The notes under the pieces were generated by a model, which searched no databases, was not told where the DNA came from, and saw only the letters and a list, made by a program, of their open reading frames with translations. Positions 41,843 through 46,931 of a DNA stretch of 46,931 bases are shown here, in pieces (the first letter of the stretch is position 1; each line of letters starts with the position of its first letter). The DNA comes from an uncultured Oscillospiraceae bacterium (GTDB lineage: Bacteria; Bacillota; Clostridia; Oscillospirales; Oscillospiraceae), in NCBI GenBank assembly GCA_934660965.1, contig CAKUIM010000018.1:1-46931 (forward strand), read 5' to 3'. The translations under genes were made by a program, and so were the position numbers.

Positions 41843-42142
41843 ATGTATCTCTATCTTGGCCAGTCGGTGATGGTGCCGGAGGAGGCTGTTGTGGGCATTT
41901 TCGACCTGGACAACACCTCCTGGTCCTACCGCACCCGCAGCTTTCTGGAGCGGGCGGAGCAGGAGGGCCGGGTCACCATGGTGGGCAGCGACCTGCCCCG
42001 CTCCTTTGTCCTGTGCCGGGAGGGCAGCGGGCCGCCCCGGGTCTATCTTACACAGCTTAGCGCCGCGGCTCTGCGCAGCAGAGCGGAGGACGGCGGAATC
42101 AACGAACTGCAAATTACCCATGGAGGTCATCCTGATGTCTGA
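41843..42142 (+). CDS. remB: RemB/YaaB family regulator (DUF370)
   Basis: 99 residues. The start (MYLYLGQSVMVPEEAVVGIFDL) and RSFVLC are typical. Relatives of RemA, a DNA-binding regulator of matrix genes in Bacillus; the RemB function is less clear. It lies between recF and gyrB and overlaps gyrB by eight bases. Confidence 0.88.
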   Translation: MYLYLGQSVMVPEEAVVGIFDLDNTSWSYRTRSFLERAEQEGRVTMVGSDLPRSFVLCREGSGPPRVYLTQLSAAALRSRAEDGGINELQITHGGHPDV

Positions 42143-44084
42143 TATGATGGAACAAAATCATTCTGCGGCGGCGGTAGAGCACGAGTATAATGCCGCGGAG
42201 ATCCAGGTGCTGGAAGGGCTTGAGGCGGTGCGCAAGCGGCCGGGCATGTATATCGGCTCCACCTCCTCCTCCGGATTGCACCACCTGGTGTACGAAATCG
42301 TGGACAACGCCATTGACGAGGCCCTGGCCGGCTACTGCGACAAGATCACGGTAGAGATTCTGGAGGGGGACGTCATCCGCGTCACCGACAACGGCCGCGG
42401 CATCCCCGTGGACATCCAGCAGCAGACGGGCCGGCCCGCCCTGGAGGTGGTATACACTGTCCTCCACGCCGGCGGCAAGTTCGGCGGCGGCGGCTACAAG
42501 GTGTCCGGCGGCCTGCACGGCGTGGGCGCGTCTGTGGTAAACGCCCTGTCCGAGTGGCTGGAGGTCCGGGTCCATAAAAACGGCCAGGTCTATGAGATGA
42601 AGTTCTCCCGGGGCAATATCACCCAGGAAATGAAGGTCATCGGCACCGCGGAGCACACCGGCACCGAGGTGGTCTTTAAGCCCGACCCGGAGATGTTTGA
42701 GGACACCGTCTACGACTACGAGACCCTCCACACCCGCATGCGGGAGCAGGCGTTCCTCAACGCCGGCGTGTGCATTGTCATGGCTGACCGCCGCCCCGGG
42801 CAGGAGCGGGAGGAGACCATGCGCTACGACGGCGGCATCCGGGAATTTGTCTCCTTCATCAACCGCAACAAGACCCCCCTTCACGACGAGGTCATCTATA
42901 TGTCCGGCATGAAGGACGACTCCATGGCCGAGGTGGCCCTCCAGTATAATGACGGCTACAACGAGATCATCGTCTCCTTCGCCAACAACGTCCACACCCC
43001 CGAGGGCGGCATGCATGAGGAGGGCTTCAAGCGGGCGCTGACCAACGTGCTCAACGCCTACGGCAAGAAGGCCGGCATTCTCAAGGGGGACGACAAGGTC
43101 TCCGGCGAGGACTGCCGGGAGGGACTGACCTGCGTCATCTCCGTCAAGCTTACCGAGGCCCAGTTTGAGGGCCAGACCAAGGCGAAGCTGGGCAACAGTG
43201 AGATGCGCACCCTGGTCAACAACGTGGTGTCCGACAAGCTGGAGCAGTTTTTGGAGGAAAACCCCGCCGTGGGCCGGGCCATCCTCGACAAGGCCATGAT
43301 GGCAAACCGCGCCCGGGAGGCCGCCCGCCGCGCCCGGGAGAGCATCCGCCGGAAGAACGCCCTGGAGGGGGCCACCCTGCCGGGCAAGCTCTCCGACTGC
43401 AACGAGCGCGACCCGGCCCTCACCGAAATCTACATCGTCGAGGGCGACTCCGCCGGCGGCTCCGCCAAGCAGGGGCGCGACTCCCGCTTCCAGGCCATCC
43501 TTCCCCTGTGGGGCAAGATGCTCAACGTGGAGAAGGCCCGGGCGGACAAAATTTACGGCAACGACAAGCTTCAGCCCGTCATCACCGCCCTGGGCGCCGG
43601 CCTGGGGGACGAGTTTGACGAGAACAAGCTGCGCTATCATAAGGTCATCATCATGGCCGATGCCGATGTGGACGGCTCTCACATCCGCACCCTGCTGCTG
43701 ACCTTCTTCTTCCGCTTCATGCGCCCGCTGGTGGAGCGGGGCTATGTGTACGCCGCCGTGCCGCCGCTGTTCAAGCTCACCCGGGGCAAGACCTCCCGCC
43801 TGGCCTTCTCCGAGGAGGAGCGGGACGCCATCTCCGCCGAGCTGCGGGGCGACAACCCCTCCGCCAAGGTGGACATCAGCCGCTTCAAGGGTCTGGGCGA
43901 GATGGACGCCCACGAGCTGTGGGACACCACCATGAACCCCGAGACCCGCACCCTCAAACGCATCACTATGGAGGACGCCGTCCGGGCGGACGAGATTTTC
44001 ACCCTGCTCATGGGCGAAAAGGTGGAGCCCCGCCGGGAGTATATCGAGCGCAACGCCTTTAAGGCCGTGAATCTGGACTATTGA
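42135..44084 (+). CDS. gyrB: DNA gyrase subunit B
   Basis: 649 residues from the ATG at 42135, with GGAGGT seven bases upstream. ATPase subunit of gyrase. GHKL ATP site (YEIVDNAIDEALAGYC, DNGRGIPVD, GGLHGVGASVVNALS), transducer, TOPRIM motifs (EGDSAGGSAKQGRD and MADADVDGSHIRTLLLTFFF), and the C-terminal tail (RREYIERNAFKAVNLDY). Coupled to gyrA 17 bases on. Confidence 0.97.
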   Translation: MSDMMEQNHSAAAVEHEYNAAEIQVLEGLEAVRKRPGMYIGSTSSSGLHHLVYEIVDNAIDEALAGYCDKITVEILEGDVIRVTDNGRGIPVDIQQQTGRPALEVVYTVLHAGGKFGGGGYKVSGGLHGVGASVVNALSEWLEVRVHKNGQVYEMKFSRGNITQEMKVIGTAEHTGTEVVFKPDPEMFEDTVYDYETLHTRMREQAFLNAGVCIVMADRRPGQEREETMRYDGGIREFVSFINRNKTPLHDEVIYMSGMKDDSMAEVALQYNDGYNEIIVSFANNVHTPEGGMHEEGFKRALTNVLNAYGKKAGILKGDDKVSGEDCREGLTCVISVKLTEAQFEGQTKAKLGNSEMRTLVNNVVSDKLEQFLEENPAVGRAILDKAMMANRAREAARRARESIRRKNALEGATLPGKLSDCNERDPALTEIYIVEGDSAGGSAKQGRDSRFQAILPLWGKMLNVEKARADKIYGNDKLQPVITALGAGLGDEFDENKLRYHKVIIMADADVDGSHIRTLLLTFFFRFMRPLVERGYVYAAVPPLFKLTRGKTSRLAFSEEERDAISAELRGDNPSAKVDISRFKGLGEMDAHELWDTTMNPETRTLKRITMEDAVRADEIFTLLMGEKVEPRREYIERNAFKAVNLDY

Positions 44085-44101
44085 GGAGGAACCTCAGCAC
44101 C

Positions 44102-46639
<2,538 letters not shown>

Positions 46640-46642
46640 TGT

Positions 46643-46719
46643 TTCGGCGCGCGCGCTGCCGCGCGTACAAAATGGCCCCCGGGGGGTGCAGGCGTGAAAC
46701 GGGTGACTCTTTACACAGA
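46643..46719 (+). repeat. Direct repeat, copy 1 (start of rnhA and its leader)
   Basis: Seventy-seven bases identical to 46855-46931, offset 212. The second copy reaches the window edge, so the true repeat may be longer, though copy 1 diverges from nothing visible. Confidence 0.95.
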
Positions 46720-46762
46720 CGGAGCCTGCTCCGGGAACCCCGGCCCGGGCGGCTGGGGGGCC
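46694..46762 (+). pseudogene. Truncated ribonuclease HI N-terminus (rnhA fragment)
   Basis: From a GTG at 46694 the frame encodes MKRVTLYTDGACSGNPGPGG and then WGA, the exact first strand and D-G-ACSGNPGPGGWG block of RNase HI with its first catalytic Asp. After 23 codons the match ends abruptly; unrelated sequence follows (46763-46854, with a GAAAAAGC/GCTTTTTC hairpin at about 46774-46792) until a stop at 46909. Lacking the other catalytic residues, it cannot be active. Confidence 0.8.
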
Positions 46763-46854
46763 GCTCCCCAGAAAAAGCGCTGCTTTTTCCGGGGCCCCCA
46801 AGAGCATTTTAATTTTCGCCGGCCGGAAATGAATTCCGTCTCGGCTCCGCGCCA

Positions 46855-46931
46855 TTCGGCGCGCGCGCTGCCGCGCGTACAAAATGGCCCCCGGGGGGTG
46901 CAGGCGTGAAACGGGTGACTCTTTACACAGA
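46855..46931 (+). repeat. Direct repeat, copy 2 (start of rnhA and its leader)
   Basis: Exact copy of 46643-46719. It restores a leader and start codon for rnhA past the interrupted first copy. Confidence 0.95.
46906..46931 (+). CDS. rnhA: Ribonuclease HI, probable intact copy, start only
   Basis: A GTG at 46906 opens MKRVTLYT; only eight full codons are inside the window. It is presumed to be the functional gene, since the first copy is broken. RNase HI removes RNA from RNA-DNA hybrids. The rest cannot be checked here. Confidence 0.55.

Overview
The window reads as the chromosomal origin region of a high-GC, anaerobic, low-aerotolerance Firmicute of the class Clostridia. The Oscillospiraceae group of gut butyrate producers (relatives of Flavonifractor, Intestinimonas, Lawsonibacter) is the best guess. 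The basis is gene content and order: dnaA-dnaN-yaaA-recF-remB-gyrB-gyrA, rpmH-rnpA-yidD-yidC-jag, darA-holB-yaaT, a SepF/DivIVA division cluster, and acyl-CoA fermentation genes. Most genes are housekeeping. The assignment is by reading, not by database search.

Layout. (1) 1-3070, minus strand: an XRE regulator, an MBOAT O-acyltransferase and its extracytoplasmic partner, cut by the window edge. (2) 3178-4494: pta with a strong promoter, followed by a scar holding a second copy of the pta 3' end and terminator. (3) 4508-8126: mnmA and rlmA divergent, then a DUF1836-degV pair with a palindromic operator. (4) 8139-16376: the accessory region of most interest. A five-gene minus-strand operon (metal-dependent cyclase-family hydrolase, Na+/solute symporter with a winged-helix tail, AbfT-type CoA-transferase, thiolase, beta-keto acid cleavage enzyme) sits behind a sigma-54 promoter and faces a divergent PAS-AAA+-Fis sigma-54 activator. 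Together these could import a compound, open a ring to a beta-keto acid, cleave it against acetyl-CoA, and feed acetoacetate and acetoacetyl-CoA to acetyl-CoA. This resembles the lower part of phloroglucinol or triacetate breakdown.

(5) 16402-16579: a MITE-like palindromic repeat. (6) 16648-21023, minus strand: one operon miaA-hfq-HlyD-like-PLPHP-sepF-divIVA. (7) 21139-29903, plus strand: an ABC exporter, an atypical shikimate-kinase-like protein, a DEAD-box helicase with a metallophosphoesterase, and mnmG-prmA. (8) 29981-32724, minus strand: darA-holB-yaaT plus a small zinc-ribbon membrane protein. (9) 32896-37494, minus strand: rpmH-rnpA-yidD-yidC-jag, with brnQ placed between rpmH and dnaA.

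(10) 37687-46639, plus strand: dnaA to gyrA, with clustered DnaA-box-like sites in the dnaA-dnaN gap (probable oriC). (11) 46643-46931: a tandem duplication of the start of rnhA, the second copy running off the window. Replication appears to diverge from the dnaA region: most genes to its left are on the minus strand and all genes to its right are on the plus strand. No rRNA, tRNA, CRISPR array, transposase gene or prophage gene was seen.
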